A DNA stretch of 64,000 nucleotides from Aurantimonas sp. 22II-16-19i (GCF_002088275.1 NZ_AQQS01000002.1:62001-126000), one strand, 5' to 3'; positions 30,851 through 39,578 are shown, counted from the stretch's first letter. Numbers and translations: made by a program. Notes: generated by a model not told the origin, from the sequence alone.

Positions 30851-31774
30851 ATGGAAATTGATCGTCGCATCAAAATTCGCCACCTGCGGACATTTGTCGA
30901 AGTGGCGCGAACGGCCAGTGTCGGCAAGGCGGCCGAACTGATGCACGTGTCGCAGCCGGCGGTCTCCAAGACGCTCGCCGAGTTGGAGACGGCCCTGGGC
31001 GCGCGGCTGATGGATCGCAACCGCAGCGGCGTCGCGCTGACGCCGGTCGGACAAATGTTCCACTCCTATGCGAGTTCGAGCCTGGCGGCGCTTCGCCAGG
31101 GCATCGAGGGCATCTCGGAGACACTGGCGGGAGGCGGCCTCAGGCTGTCGATCGGCGCGCTTCCATCGGTCGCCGCACGCATCGTTCCCGATGCCGCCGT
31201 GGAGATGGGACGCATCGCGCCGGAGGTCGGCCTGGCGATCGTAACCGGTCCGAACGGTTATCTCCTCTCCGAACTGGCGGGCGGCGCGCTGGATCTGGTC
31301 ATCGGCCGCCTCGGCAAGCCCGAGGCCATGAGCGGTCTCAGCTTCTCCCATCTCTATTCGGAGCGGATCTCGCTCGTCGTGCGTCCGGGTCATCCGCTCA
31401 TCGGCCGCAGCGACGTCGCCGCCATCTCCGACTACCCGATCGTGTTTCCCAACCGGGATGCGGCGATCCGGACGATGGCCGAGCAGTTCTTCATCGCGCA
31501 GGGGATCCCTCAGGTCGGCCACCGGATCGAGACCGTCGCGGAGACCTTCGGCCGGGCCTTCGTGCGCAAGACCGATGCCGTGTGGGTGATCTCCTCCGGC
31601 GTCGTGGCGCTCGACGTCGCCGAGGGAATGCTGGTCGAATTGCCGATCACGATGCGCGAGACGCTGGGGCCGGTGGGGCTGACGATGCGGGGCGAGGGCG
31701 AGACCTCGCCGGCGCTTCGGATGTTCATCGAGGCGGTCCGGCGGACCGTCGCCGGGCTGCAGCTGGCAAGCTGA
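30851..31774 (+). CDS. pcaQ: LysR-family regulator of the pca operon (PcaQ-like)
   Basis: A 307-residue LysR protein: winged helix in residues ~10-70 (IKIRHLRTFVEVARTASVGK, SQPAVSKTLAELETALGARL), linker helix, and a periplasmic-binding-like effector domain (LSIGALPSVAARIVP, DLVIGRLGKPEAM, VETVAETFGRAF-type core). Its divergent position to pcaC and this sequence type fit PcaQ, an activator of pca genes responding to beta-carboxy-muconolactone intermediates. The neighbouring ATTCAT dyad is the likely target. Confidence 0.82.
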   Translation: MEIDRRIKIRHLRTFVEVARTASVGKAAELMHVSQPAVSKTLAELETALGARLMDRNRSGVALTPVGQMFHSYASSSLAALRQGIEGISETLAGGGLRLSIGALPSVAARIVPDAAVEMGRIAPEVGLAIVTGPNGYLLSELAGGALDLVIGRLGKPEAMSGLSFSHLYSERISLVVRPGHPLIGRSDVAAISDYPIVFPNRDAAIRTMAEQFFIAQGIPQVGHRIETVAETFGRAFVRKTDAVWVISSGVVALDVAEGMLVELPITMRETLGPVGLTMRGEGETSPALRMFIEAVRRTVAGLQLAS

Positions 31775-31821
31775 TCCGGGGCTGACCCGACGGGAGGTGG
31801 CGGGAGGCGCGTGGAGCGGCC

Positions 31822-31836
31822 TTAACCGGCGGTTAA
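31822..31836 (+). promoter_or_regulatory. CtrA-like box TTAA-N7-TTAA
   Basis: TTAACCGGCGGTTAA is an exact match to the full CtrA consensus spacing and lies 35 bp before the lipoprotein start codon. CtrA is the cell-cycle master regulator in this order. The site is also palindromic. Binding is predicted only. Confidence 0.6.
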
Positions 31837-31871
31837 CCACGACACTCGAATGTCGTCCCGGGGAGGCCCCG

Positions 31872-32588
31872 ATGGCGGCACGTTCACTCTTTCTTGGGAT
31901 TTCCGCCGTTCTGGCGCTCAGCCTTCTCGGTTGCGCGGCGCGTCCGAAGACCTGCTACGTCACCTTGAGCGCCGCCGGCCAGCCGACGGCGGAGGCCTGC
32001 GAGAGCGGTCCCGTGCTGATGGTGCGGCCGATCACCGCGACCAACGCCGCCTATTACGTGCCGCCCTACGTGCTCGGCGCCCTCTCCTACGAAGGCTTCC
32101 TCGTCCCGGAAGAAGCGCAGCCCGCCGCTTCGCACGACCTCGGGCCGGCGCCGGCCAGCGGTGCCTTCCCAGGCGGCTTTGCGGCCGGGATGGACGCGCA
32201 GGAGGAGCGGTCAAAGGCAGAATGGGCGCTGGAAGGGTCGGTCGTGGCCCAGGGAGGTCCGCTCGACGCAGGCCCGATCGATCTAGGTCCGGTCGAGGCA
32301 GGGCCGCTCGGTACAGGATCGCTCGACCGGTCCGAAGCAGGCTCGCTCGAGGCAGGCCCGCCCGAGGAGCGTGCGTCGAACGTCCGGCCGGCCTTGTCGG
32401 ATGGACCAACCGCGGGTCAGACCGGCGAAGCCTCGGCCGGCTCGCCATTTGCAGCATGGGCGATGCGCGGCCCGGCCCCGGAGAACCGGATCCGGCCGGA
32501 GAACCCGAGCATCGGTGGCGAGGTGATCTATCGCCGGCCCTATGAAGGCCTTCCGACCATCGCTATTTCGCGCGACCTGTTTCTATGA
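31872..32588 (+). CDS. Predicted lipoprotein with imperfect internal repeats
   Basis: A 238-residue protein with a lipoprotein signal (LALSLLGC, Cys 21), so a probable outer-membrane or periplasmic anchor. After ~60 ordinary residues (TCYVTLSAAGQPTAEACESG, AYYVPPYVLGALSYEGF) comes a Gly/Pro/Leu repeat of about 12 five-residue units of the type GPLDA-GPIDL-GPVEA, encoded by an imperfect 15-bp DNA repeat around 32255-32360. The C-terminus IGGEVIYRRPYEGLPTIAIS may be the conserved part. Not recognised as a named family. GGGGAGG precedes the ATG and a CtrA-like box lies upstream. Its 3' end overlaps the next, opposite gene by 26 bp. Confidence 0.75.
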   Translation: MAARSLFLGISAVLALSLLGCAARPKTCYVTLSAAGQPTAEACESGPVLMVRPITATNAAYYVPPYVLGALSYEGFLVPEEAQPAASHDLGPAPASGAFPGGFAAGMDAQEERSKAEWALEGSVVAQGGPLDAGPIDLGPVEAGPLGTGSLDRSEAGSLEAGPPEERASNVRPALSDGPTAGQTGEASAGSPFAAWAMRGPAPENRIRPENPSIGGEVIYRRPYEGLPTIAISRDLFL

Positions 32589-32997
32589 GGAGCGGCGTGC
32601 CGTTGACCAGCGCGTGGCCGGGATCGAGCTTGCGGACCAGCTTCGGCGCAACGCGGCCGGGAGACGCATCGACGACGATCTGGCCCTGACGGACATCGAA
32701 GCTGTAATTGATGCCGTTGCAGACGACGGGCGTTCCGAACGTGTCCTCGGCGAAGGAGTCCAGATTGATCGTCCGGCAGTCGCCGATGGGTGTCGAGCCG
32801 CGCTCGCCGGTGGCAAGATCGATGACGATGGCGTTGAGGCGGTAGCCGCCCGGGATCTCGGCGAATTCGAACGCCGTCTCGAAGCGGGCGGGTTCGCCGG
32901 CCGCGGCAGCGGGATCGCGCTGCGGCCCGTCGGAAAACGGGATGGCGATCGCTCCGGCGAGGAGCACTGTCTCGATGAGCATCGTCTGGAGCAGCAT
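32563..32997 (-). CDS. Small exported protein of unknown function
   Basis: 144 residues, opening with a short hydrophobic leader (MLLQTMLIETVLLAGAIAIP). The body is polar and beta-rich (FEFAEIPGGYRLNAIVIDLA, DCRTINLDSFAEDTFG, VVCNGINYSFDVRQGQIVVD) with two Cys that may pair outside the cytoplasm. GGGGAGGAAACC lies just before the ATG, good support for translation. Not recognised. It overlaps the 3' end of the preceding lipoprotein gene and lies 170 bp downstream of another small exported protein in the same direction. Confidence 0.65.
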   Translation of the reverse strand: MLLQTMLIETVLLAGAIAIPFSDGPQRDPAAAAGEPARFETAFEFAEIPGGYRLNAIVIDLATGERGSTPIGDCRTINLDSFAEDTFGTPVVCNGINYSFDVRQGQIVVDASPGRVAPKLVRKLDPGHALVNGTPLLIETGRAK

Positions 32998-33167
32998 TGC
33001 GGTTTCCTCCCCGGCCGAACCGGCGTCGAATTCAGCCTGCTGTTCTTGCCGGCGTCGATGGCCCGGCCAAGATCGTCAACAGCCGCGACGGACGCGGCTC
33101 GCCCTTGCGGAAGCTGTGGCAGGCCGGGGGAGGGCGATGTGCTTCCCCCCGGCCCGGTTGTGTTCGA

Positions 33168-33467
33168 TCAGCAGGGGACCAGGGTGTAGTGGTCCTGCTC
33201 GACGAGCTTCTTCGTCGTGATGTAAACGGCGGGATTGCGGCGGTGATAGATCTTGCCGCCGTCGACGATGTCGCCTTCCCACGCGGTGCCCTGGCTCTGA
33301 ACGAGCTTGCCGCGCGTATTGTACTTGTAGGTGGAAGGAATGTACTCGACGAGGTAGCACTTGCCGCCCCGTTCGTCGACGTGTTTCTTGTACCACTTTG
33401 CATCGGCGGTTCCCGCGAAGGAAATTGCACCGGCAGCGGCAATCAGCGTGAGCAGCACTTTGCGCAT
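33168..33467 (-). CDS. Small secreted protein of unknown function
   Basis: 99 residues with a clear signal peptide (MRKVLLTLIAAAGAISFAG, cleavage after TADA) and a 75-residue basic mature part (KWYKKHVDERGGKCYLVEY, STYKYNTRGKLVQSQGTAWE) ending in a Cys, LVPC; one further Cys suggests a disulfide. GGAGGCG precedes the ATG at a slightly long spacing. The upstream region is AT-rich, suitable for a promoter. Family not recognised. Confidence 0.75.
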   Translation of the reverse strand: MRKVLLTLIAAAGAISFAGTADAKWYKKHVDERGGKCYLVEYIPSTYKYNTRGKLVQSQGTAWEGDIVDGGKIYHRRNPAVYITTKKLVEQDHYTLVPC

Positions 33468-34309
33468 GAGAAAAAACGCCTCCGTGTTCGATGTTGCGCA
33501 GGGGAAGCTTTAAATGACGGTAATCAAAGATCAATAGATTATCGACATTCTCACCTTAAAAAGCAGATTGGCCGGCGTTTTGATCCATTTCGGCACATGA
33601 GAGGTTCTATTCTGGAGCATTTATGCGCGTCATGTCAATCGCGGAACCTTTCGCCCGGGCGCTCGGCGCGATCAGGCGGCGGCGGCCGTCGATCCTTCAG
33701 GAGGATCATGGGCACGCAGGGGTTGATGGTGCCCGGAGCCGGACCAGAGCGCGTTCCAGCATCCCGGCCTGGGTTGGTGAGGCGCCTAAGGGCAAAACCC
33801 GCCCGATCGGCCGTCAGGGGATGAGCGCGGCCGATATCAGCGCTCCGGCGCGCCGAACGGCCCTGTCCTGATCGTCCCAGAACGCAACTCTTGCGTTTTT
33901 CGAGGTTCTCGTGCAGCGCAACAGAAACATGCCGAAGATGCCGCAGCGTCGCAGGGGTCGTTGCTTTTCGAGACGGGTCGCGAGCCTGCGCGAGGGCGGT
34001 CCGGGCATCGCTGGCGACGCCGGGTGGCGGGGCCGCCCGGTTCGCAACCCGGATGGAAGGCGCACAGGCATGCCGGCCGCGCCCGCATCGAAGGGCGAGC
34101 GGGTGATCGCGGCCGCGCGGCGGAGCGGGCCGATCCGTCCTGCAGGAGAGGGTGGGTTCGACGCGGCAAGCGGGTCGGCATCCGCACGGGTGCGGTGATT
34201 GCGGGCGCGGCGAATTGCGGGCGCGGCAGCGCACGGCGGCCGTCGGCGGGCGCCGCGCTACGAGAGCCTGTTTCGTCCCGAGGTGGCGCCGGCCGCCTCG
34301 AAGGTCTCG
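33468..34309. other. Long intergenic gap, no convincing protein gene
   Basis: 842 bp between the small secreted gene and ribBX. The first ~120 bp are AT-rich (promoter of the secreted gene). The remainder is very GC-rich; all open frames are Arg/Ala/Pro-rich without ribosome sites, as random GC-rich DNA gives. The only structure noted is a small hairpin near 33881-33900. Confidence 0.5.
33881..33900 (+). terminator. Terminator-like hairpin in the gap upstream of a small secreted gene
   Basis: AACGCAA pairs with TTGCGTT around CTC and is followed by TTT. There is no annotated gene upstream on this strand, so it may end an untranslated RNA, or be chance. Weak evidence. Confidence 0.3.
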
Positions 34310-35443
34310 CTATTCCTTGACTATGACCGTCTCCGCGACCGCGATGCCGAAGCCGGTCAGGCCGACATAGGCGCGCTCGTGGGTGGCGAGGACGGTGATC
34401 GAGGAGACGCCGAGGTCGCGCAGGATCTGGGCGCCGACGCCGACTTCCCGCCAGCGCTGGCGGCGCAGGCGGGCGCTGAGATGGCGCTCGCCGTCGGCGA
34501 CGGGCTCCTCGCTGCCGGTGGGCCTCGCCTCGAAGTCGTCGATCTGCGGCGAGCGCAGCAGCATGATGACGCCCTGGCCGCTGGCCTTGATGTTCTCGAC
34601 GGCGACGTCGACCCAGCTGCGGCCGTCTCCGACCCGCGACAGCATGTCGAGGACCGGCTGTTCCCGGTGGATGCGGGTCGGCACGTTGCTCCGGCCCCGC
34701 ACGTTGCCATGCACGAAGACGACGTGCTGGGTCTCGTCGAACGGCGTTTCATAGACGCGGATCTTGCCGGTCAGGCCGCCGAGACAGAAGTCCTCCTCCC
34801 GCACGCAGGTGACGAAGGACTCCCGGCGGATGCGATAGGAGATGAGGTCCTCGATCGAGACGATCTTCAGCCCGTGTTCCCGGGCGAAACCGACCAGCTC
34901 GGGCAGGCGCTTGACGGTGCCGTCGTCATTGACGATCTCGGCGAGGATGCCGCCGGGCTCGAGGCCGGCGAGGCGAGCGAGATCGGTGCCGGCCTCGGTG
35001 TGGCCGGACCGGATCAGCACGCCGCCCTCGCGGGCGATCAGCGGGAAGATGTGGCCGGGGCGGATGAAGTCGGACGGCGCGCAATTGGCGTTCATCAGAG
35101 CGCGGCAGGTGTTGGCGCGCTCCTCGGCGGCGATGCCCGTGGTCATGCCGACCTTGTAGTCGACGGACACGGTGAAGGCGGTGCGCATCGGATCGAGATT
35201 GTTGGCGACCATCGGCGGCAGGTTCAGCGCTTCGGCCCGCTCCGCCATCATCGGCACGCAGATGATGCCGCTGGTGTGGCGGATCATGAAGGCCATCTTC
35301 TCCGGCGTCGCCTTGGCGGCGGCCATGATCAGGTCGCCCTCGTTCTCGCGGTCGGTGTCGTCGACCACGACCACCATTTCGCCTTCGGCGATGGCAGCGA
35401 TTGCATCTTCGATGGAGTCGAGCGTCAGATCCGCGTCGGTCAT
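34310..35443 (-). CDS. ribBX: 3,4-dihydroxy-2-butanone 4-phosphate synthase with RibA-like C-terminal domain (RibBX type)
   Basis: A 377-residue protein. The N-terminal ~205 residues are a full RibB, forming the riboflavin four-carbon unit from ribulose 5-phosphate: VVDDTDRENEGDLIMAA, IRHTSGIICVPM, HIFPLIAREGGVLIRSGHTE. The C-terminal half resembles GTP cyclohydrolase II but lacks its zinc-binding Cys cluster (RIHREQPVLDMLSRVGDGRS stands where HSEC...C-x-C is expected), so it cannot be a normal RibA. This is the RibBX architecture known from Proteobacteria, with an uncharacterised second domain. No FMN riboswitch was found upstream. The ATG opening MTDADLTLDS was chosen. Confidence 0.9.
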   Translation of the reverse strand: MTDADLTLDSIEDAIAAIAEGEMVVVVDDTDRENEGDLIMAAAKATPEKMAFMIRHTSGIICVPMMAERAEALNLPPMVANNLDPMRTAFTVSVDYKVGMTTGIAAEERANTCRALMNANCAPSDFIRPGHIFPLIAREGGVLIRSGHTEAGTDLARLAGLEPGGILAEIVNDDGTVKRLPELVGFAREHGLKIVSIEDLISYRIRRESFVTCVREEDFCLGGLTGKIRVYETPFDETQHVVFVHGNVRGRSNVPTRIHREQPVLDMLSRVGDGRSWVDVAVENIKASGQGVIMLLRSPQIDDFEARPTGSEEPVADGERHLSARLRRQRWREVGVGAQILRDLGVSSITVLATHERAYVGLTGFGIAVAETVIVKE

Positions 35444-35561
35444 GATCAGTCCTGTCGGTGATGCTGCGGGCGCAGGATGGGGGCCCTGATGATGATAAGA
35501 AAGAAGCTCGAGGCTTCTACGGCGTGTGGCCGGCAATGATCAACAAGCCGGCCATGCACCC

Positions 35562-36020
35562 TCATCCCCGGCCGCGATAGGGCGGCACGCCCTGGTCGGG
35601 CAGGAAGACGCCTTCGGGAGCGGGTCCCGACTGCCAGAAGACGTCGATCGGAATGCCGCCGCGCGGATACCAGTAGCCGCCGATCCGCAGCCACAGGGGC
35701 TTCGTCGCCGCGATGACGCGCCGGGCGATCATCACCGTGCAGTCTTCGTGGAAGGCGCCGTGATTGCGGAAGCTGGTCAGGAAGAGCTTCAGCGACTTCG
35801 ATTCGACGAGGCGGGCATCCGGCGCGTAGTCGATGACGACATGGGCGAAGTCCGGCTGGCCGGTGACCGGGCAAAGGGAGGTGAATTCCGGGCAGGTGAA
35901 GCGGACGATGGCCGGCGGCCCGTCGCCGCGGGCGTAGGGGACGGTTTCGAGCGTCGCTTCTTCGGGGGAGGCGGCCGGGCGGGCGTTCTGGCCGAGCTGG
36001 GAAAGGTCCTGATGGGACAA
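35562..36020 (-). CDS. queF: NADPH-dependent 7-cyano-7-deazaguanine reductase QueF
   Basis: A 152-residue type I QueF that reduces preQ0 to preQ1 for queuosine. Seen: [20 protein letters not shown] (catalytic Cys), [20 protein letters not shown] (NADPH/substrate motif with E and H) and [11 protein letters not shown]. The start is a TTG with GAGGAGCG 8 bp upstream; the following codons read [11 protein letters not shown] much longer open frame upstream is antisense to the LysR gene and rejected. No queCDE genes or preQ1 riboswitch nearby. Confidence 0.93.
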   Translation of the reverse strand: MSHQDLSQLGQNARPAASPEEATLETVPYARGDGPPAIVRFTCPEFTSLCPVTGQPDFAHVVIDYAPDARLVESKSLKLFLTSFRNHGAFHEDCTVMIARRVIAATKPLWLRIGGYWYPRGGIPIDVFWQSGPAPEGVFLPDQGVPPYRGRG

Positions 36021-36203
36021 CGTGGATCGCTCCTCGTGGCAACCGGCCTGAGCGGCCGGATCGTGAACCGGCTTTAAGCGACTTGCCGTCCCTCTTGGCA
36101 AGTGGTCCGATGTGGGGCTGACGCGCCGCGGCCCAGGGAAGGGGCCATGGGGTCGGACAATCCGGCGCATCGGGCGGCAGCATGGGACGAAAGACATGAG
36201 ACG

Positions 36204-37088
36204 ATGATCGACAAGCTGGAATATCTGATCGCCCTTTCCACCGAGCGGCATTTCGGCCGCGCGGCGGAGCGGCTCGGGATCACCCAGCCGACGCTGTCGG
36301 CCGGCATCCGGCAGCTCGAGGAGCGGCTCGGCACGACGCTGGTCAATCGCGGCTCGCGCTTTCGCGGCCTGACCGAGGAAGGCGAGCGGGCGCTGGCCTG
36401 GGCGCGGCGGATCACCGACGACGTCCGCACGATGCGCGAGGAGATCCGCACCGTGAAGCGCGGGCTCTCCGGCCATCTGCGGATCGGCGCCGTGCCGACC
36501 AGCCTCGCCATCGTCTCGCGCCTGACGGCGCCGTTCCACCTGCGGCACGACAACGTCACCTTCGACGTCACCTCGCAGACCGCCTCGGAGATCATCGCCG
36601 CCATCTCCAACTTCGAGATCGACGTCGGCCTGACCTATCTCGACGACGAACGGCTGAAGAAGCTCGATACCCGCGCCCTCTATGATGAGCGCTACTGTCT
36701 CGTCACGCGGCGCGACAGCGTCTTTCACGACCGCCAGCAGGTGACCTGGGAGGAGGTGGCGAGCCTCAAGCTCGGCCTCCTCAGCCCTTCGATGCAGAAC
36801 CGCCAGATCCTCAACCGGCACCTGGGCGCCGGCGGGCGGCGCTTCGAGACCGTCATGGAGTCCAACTCGATGATCGCGCTTCTCTCCCAGACCCGGCTGG
36901 CCGGGATCGCCACGGTGATGCCCCACCGCTCCGCCGCCCTTCTCGGCCTCGCCGAGCCGCTGGTGGCCATCCCCATCACCGGCCCGGACGTCAGCTATCG
37001 CATCGGCCTCGTCACCGCGCGGCGGGAGCTGCGCCCGCCGATCGTGGCGGCCTTCTGGGAGGAAACCCAGGAGATCGACAGCATCTGA
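36204..37088 (+). CDS. LysR-family regulator, probable regulator of the formate dehydrogenase operon
   Basis: A 294-residue LysR protein. The DNA-binding domain opens with [20 protein letters not shown] and [17 protein letters not shown]; the effector domain has [35 protein letters not shown] and [20 protein letters not shown]. LysR genes of this type directly precede fdsGBACD in many Alpha- and Betaproteobacteria. It lies 155 bp upstream of fdsG in the same direction. Its inducer is probably formate or a metal-cofactor signal; unproven. ATG at MIDKL is preferred because family members begin there. Confidence 0.85.
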   Translation: MIDKLEYLIALSTERHFGRAAERLGITQPTLSAGIRQLEERLGTTLVNRGSRFRGLTEEGERALAWARRITDDVRTMREEIRTVKRGLSGHLRIGAVPTSLAIVSRLTAPFHLRHDNVTFDVTSQTASEIIAAISNFEIDVGLTYLDDERLKKLDTRALYDERYCLVTRRDSVFHDRQQVTWEEVASLKLGLLSPSMQNRQILNRHLGAGGRRFETVMESNSMIALLSQTRLAGIATVMPHRSAALLGLAEPLVAIPITGPDVSYRIGLVTARRELRPPIVAAFWEETQEIDSI

Positions 37089-37138
37089 CGGCGTCCCTGG
37101 GCAGGTCGGCAACCAAAAGCTGCAGGAGGCGTCATTAT

Positions 37139-37157
37139 CGATAGAGGTCTTCTATCG
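37139..37157. promoter_or_regulatory. LysR-type dyad upstream of fdsG
   Basis: CGATAGA and TCTATCG form a perfect 7-bp dyad around GGTCT, with the T-N11-A layout inside it, about 90 bp before the fdsG start. It is the best candidate binding site for the LysR protein encoded just upstream. Confidence 0.6.
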
Positions 37158-37243
37158 CAGGACGAGGATCACGCCTTGATTCTTGCCCAACTTGGGTGTT
37201 CCCTCTCTGGAACAATTCAAGATCGGGTGCGGGAGGAAGGCGC

Positions 37244-37717
37244 TTGGTTTTTCAGGCGAATTACGACGAGGCGGAGGTCGCCGAGATCATCGACGCCAAG
37301 CGTGGGCTGGAAGGCCCGATGCTGCCGATCCTGCACGAGATCCAGGAGCGGTTCGGCCACGTGCCGGAGGCTGCGGTGCGCCAGATCGCGGCGGCGTTGA
37401 ACCTGACCCGCGCCGAGGTGCACGGCGTCGTCACCTTCTATCACGACTTCCACAAGGCTCCCCGCGGCCGGCATGTCCTGAAGGTCTGCCGGGCGGAGGC
37501 CTGCCAGGCGGCGGGCAGCGACGCCATCGCCGGCGCGATCGAGACGGCGCTGGGCGTCAAGTTCGGCGAGACGACGCCGGACGGACAGGTCAGCCTCGAA
37601 GCGGTCTATTGCCTCGGCCTCTGCGCCACGGCGCCGTCGGCGATGCTCGACCGGCGGATCGTCGGGCGCCTTACCGAGGCGAAGGTCGGGGCGCTGGTCG
37701 AGGAGGCACGGCTGTGA
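37244..37717 (+). CDS. fdsG: NAD-dependent formate dehydrogenase gamma subunit
   Basis: A 157-residue NuoE-like [2Fe-2S] subunit. Seen: MLPILHEIQERFGHVPEAAV, LTRAEVHGVVTFYHDF, and four Cys ligands in KVCRAEACQAAG and EAVYCLGLCATAP. It passes electrons between the FdsB flavin and the FdsA clusters. The start is a TTG 7 bp after GGGAGGAAGG, which gives the usual length; a GTG 48 bp earlier has no such site. The stop overlaps the fdsB GTG start. Confidence 0.93.
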   Translation: MVFQANYDEAEVAEIIDAKRGLEGPMLPILHEIQERFGHVPEAAVRQIAAALNLTRAEVHGVVTFYHDFHKAPRGRHVLKVCRAEACQAAGSDAIAGAIETALGVKFGETTPDGQVSLEAVYCLGLCATAPSAMLDRRIVGRLTEAKVGALVEEARL

Positions 37718-39267
37718 CGAAGCTCTACATCCCGCTCGACTCCTTCGCCGTCGCCTGCGGCGCCGACACGATCGCCGAGGAGTTCGCCCGGCTCAACACC
37801 GATCGCGGCCTGTCCCTCGAGATCGTGCGCAACGGCTCGCGCGGCATGGCGTGGCTCGAGCCGATGATCGAGGTCGAGACGCCGGACGGGCGCATCGCCT
37901 ACGGGCCGATCGAGCCGGGCGAGGCCGACGTGCTGGTCGATGCCGGCATCCTGTCCGGTGCGGGCCACCCGAAGCGGATCGGCAGGGTCGAGGAGCACCC
38001 GTTCTTCGCCCGCCAGACGCGCCACACCTTCAAGCGCTGCGGCGTCACCGATCCCTTGTCACTCGACGACTATCGCGCCAATGGCGGCCTGAAGGGGCTG
38101 GAACGCGCCATCGGCATCGGCGCCGAGGCGATCGTCGCGGAAGTCACCCAGTCCGGCCTGCGCGGCCGCGGCGGGGCGGGCTTTCCGACCGGCATCAAGT
38201 GGAAGACCGTCGCCGAAGCCAAGGGCGCGCGCAAATACATCGTCGCCAACGCCGACGAGGGCGATAGCGGCACGTTCGCCGACCGGATGATCATGGAGGG
38301 TGATCCGTTCTGCCTGATCGAGGGCATGGCGATCGCCGGCGTCGCCACCGGGGCAACCAAGGGCTACATCTATCTGCGGTCGGAATATCCCGTCGCCATC
38401 GAGGTGATGCGCGAGGCGATCCGCCGGGCGCACGAAGCGGGCGTTCTCGGCGCCTCGGTGATGGGCTCGAGCCACGTCTTCGACATCGAGGTGCGGGTCG
38501 GCGCCGGGGCTTATGTGTGCGGCGAGGAGACCTCGCTGCTCGACAGCCTCGAAGGCAAGCGCGGGCAGGTGCGCTTCAAGCCGCCGCTGCCGGCGATCCA
38601 GGGCCTGTTCGGCATGCCGACCGTGATCAACAACGTCATTTCGCTGGCCTCGACGCCGGAGATCCTGGCGGCGGGCGCGGAAGGCTACAAGGAGCTCGGC
38701 ATGGGCCGCTCGCGCGGCACCATCCCGATCCAGCTCGGCGGCAACGTCAAGCATGGCGGCCTCTTCGAAGTGCCCTTCGGCATGACACTGGGCGAAATCG
38801 TCAATGACGTTGCCGGCGGCACGGCGTCGGGTCGGCCGGTGCGGGCGGTGCAGGTCGGCGGGCCGCTGGGCGCATACTTCCCCGTGTCCCTGTTCGACAC
38901 ACCCTTCGACTACGAGGCCTTCGCCGCCAGGGACGGGCTGATCGGCCACGCCGGCATCGTCGTCTTCGACGACACGGTCGACATGCTGGCCCAAGCCCGC
39001 TTCGCCTTCGAGTTCTGCGCGATCGAGAGCTGCGGCAAGTGCACGCCCTGCCGGGTCGGCGCGGTGCGCGGCCACGAGACGATGAAGAAGATCATCGACG
39101 GCGAGCGGCCGGCGGAGAACCTCGCCCTCGTCGAGGACCTCTGCAACACCATGAAGTTCGGCTCGCTCTGCGCGCTGGGCGGCTTCACGCCCTATCCGGT
39201 GATGAGCGCGATCCGGCACTTCCCGGAGGATTTTCATGGGCAACCGATGAGGGTGGCGGCGGAGTAG
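37714..39267 (+). CDS. fdsB: NAD-dependent formate dehydrogenase beta subunit
   Basis: A 517-residue NuoF-like diaphorase subunit: N-terminal thioredoxin-like domain (~1-120), FMN/NADH domain with GLRGRGGAGFPTGIKWKT and VANADEGDSGTFADRMI, a SLBB-type region, and the [4Fe-4S] site ESCGKCTPCRVGAVRG plus DLCNTMKFGSLCALGG. It transfers electrons from formate oxidation to NAD. GTG start with AGGAGG 7 bp upstream, overlapping the fdsG stop. A toxin-antitoxin pair, not fdsA, follows 11 bp later. Confidence 0.95.
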   Translation: MTKLYIPLDSFAVACGADTIAEEFARLNTDRGLSLEIVRNGSRGMAWLEPMIEVETPDGRIAYGPIEPGEADVLVDAGILSGAGHPKRIGRVEEHPFFARQTRHTFKRCGVTDPLSLDDYRANGGLKGLERAIGIGAEAIVAEVTQSGLRGRGGAGFPTGIKWKTVAEAKGARKYIVANADEGDSGTFADRMIMEGDPFCLIEGMAIAGVATGATKGYIYLRSEYPVAIEVMREAIRRAHEAGVLGASVMGSSHVFDIEVRVGAGAYVCGEETSLLDSLEGKRGQVRFKPPLPAIQGLFGMPTVINNVISLASTPEILAAGAEGYKELGMGRSRGTIPIQLGGNVKHGGLFEVPFGMTLGEIVNDVAGGTASGRPVRAVQVGGPLGAYFPVSLFDTPFDYEAFAARDGLIGHAGIVVFDDTVDMLAQARFAFEFCAIESCGKCTPCRVGAVRGHETMKKIIDGERPAENLALVEDLCNTMKFGSLCALGGFTPYPVMSAIRHFPEDFHGQPMRVAAE

Positions 39268-39278
39268 GCGTTGCGTTC

Positions 39279-39578
39279 ATGCCGGCCATCTTCGACGAAA
39301 TCGAATGGGATCAAGGCAATCGCGACAAATGCGGCAAGCACGGCGTTTCAGTCGATGAGATCGAATATGCTTTGCGGGGGCTTCCGTTGATCGTGGAGGA
39401 CCCGTCGCATTCGACGCAGGAGCAGCGTTTCAGGGCGATCGGGCGAAACGAGGCGGGGCGGCCTATATTCGTCGTCTTCACGGTTCGTCAGCGCGGCGAG
39501 AGGTTTTTGGCCCGACCGCTCAGCGCCCGGTACATGCATTCGAAGGAGGTGCGGTTCTATGAGCAAGACCAAGCTTAA
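39279..39578 (+). CDS. brnT: BrnT-family toxin
   Basis: A 99-residue ribonuclease toxin of the BrnT/DUF497 family. Seen: FDEIEWDQGNRDKCGKHGVS (the WD-N-KHG opening), IEYALRGLPLIVEDPS, RFRAIGRNEAGRPIFVVFTV and LSARYMHSKEVRFYEQ. The fold is RelE-like. Normally neutralised and autorepressed together with BrnA, whose gene overlaps by 20 bp. It begins 11 bp after the fdsB stop, and there is no room for a separate promoter ahead of it except within fdsB. Base composition is lower in GC than the fds genes, suggesting insertion. Confidence 0.9.
   Translation: MPAIFDEIEWDQGNRDKCGKHGVSVDEIEYALRGLPLIVEDPSHSTQEQRFRAIGRNEAGRPIFVVFTVRQRGERFLARPLSARYMHSKEVRFYEQDQA

Noticed and set aside
32255-32360. 15-bp periodic repeat considered as an intergenic tandem repeat
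   Set aside because: It lies in frame in the lipoprotein gene and encodes GPLDA-like units, so it is reported as part of that gene.
33635-34234. Reverse-strand frame of 199 codons in the large gap upstream of the small secreted gene
   Set aside because: Arg/Pro/Ala/Ser composition, no ribosome site, several rival frames of equal length.
35444-35561. FMN riboswitch before ribBX, or preQ1 riboswitch before queF
   Set aside because: None of the conserved riboswitch segments could be found in the short upstream regions.
35562-37112. Long reverse frame upstream of queF
   Set aside because: The extra N-terminal part is antisense to the LysR gene; a TTG with a good ribosome site gives the normal QueF length.
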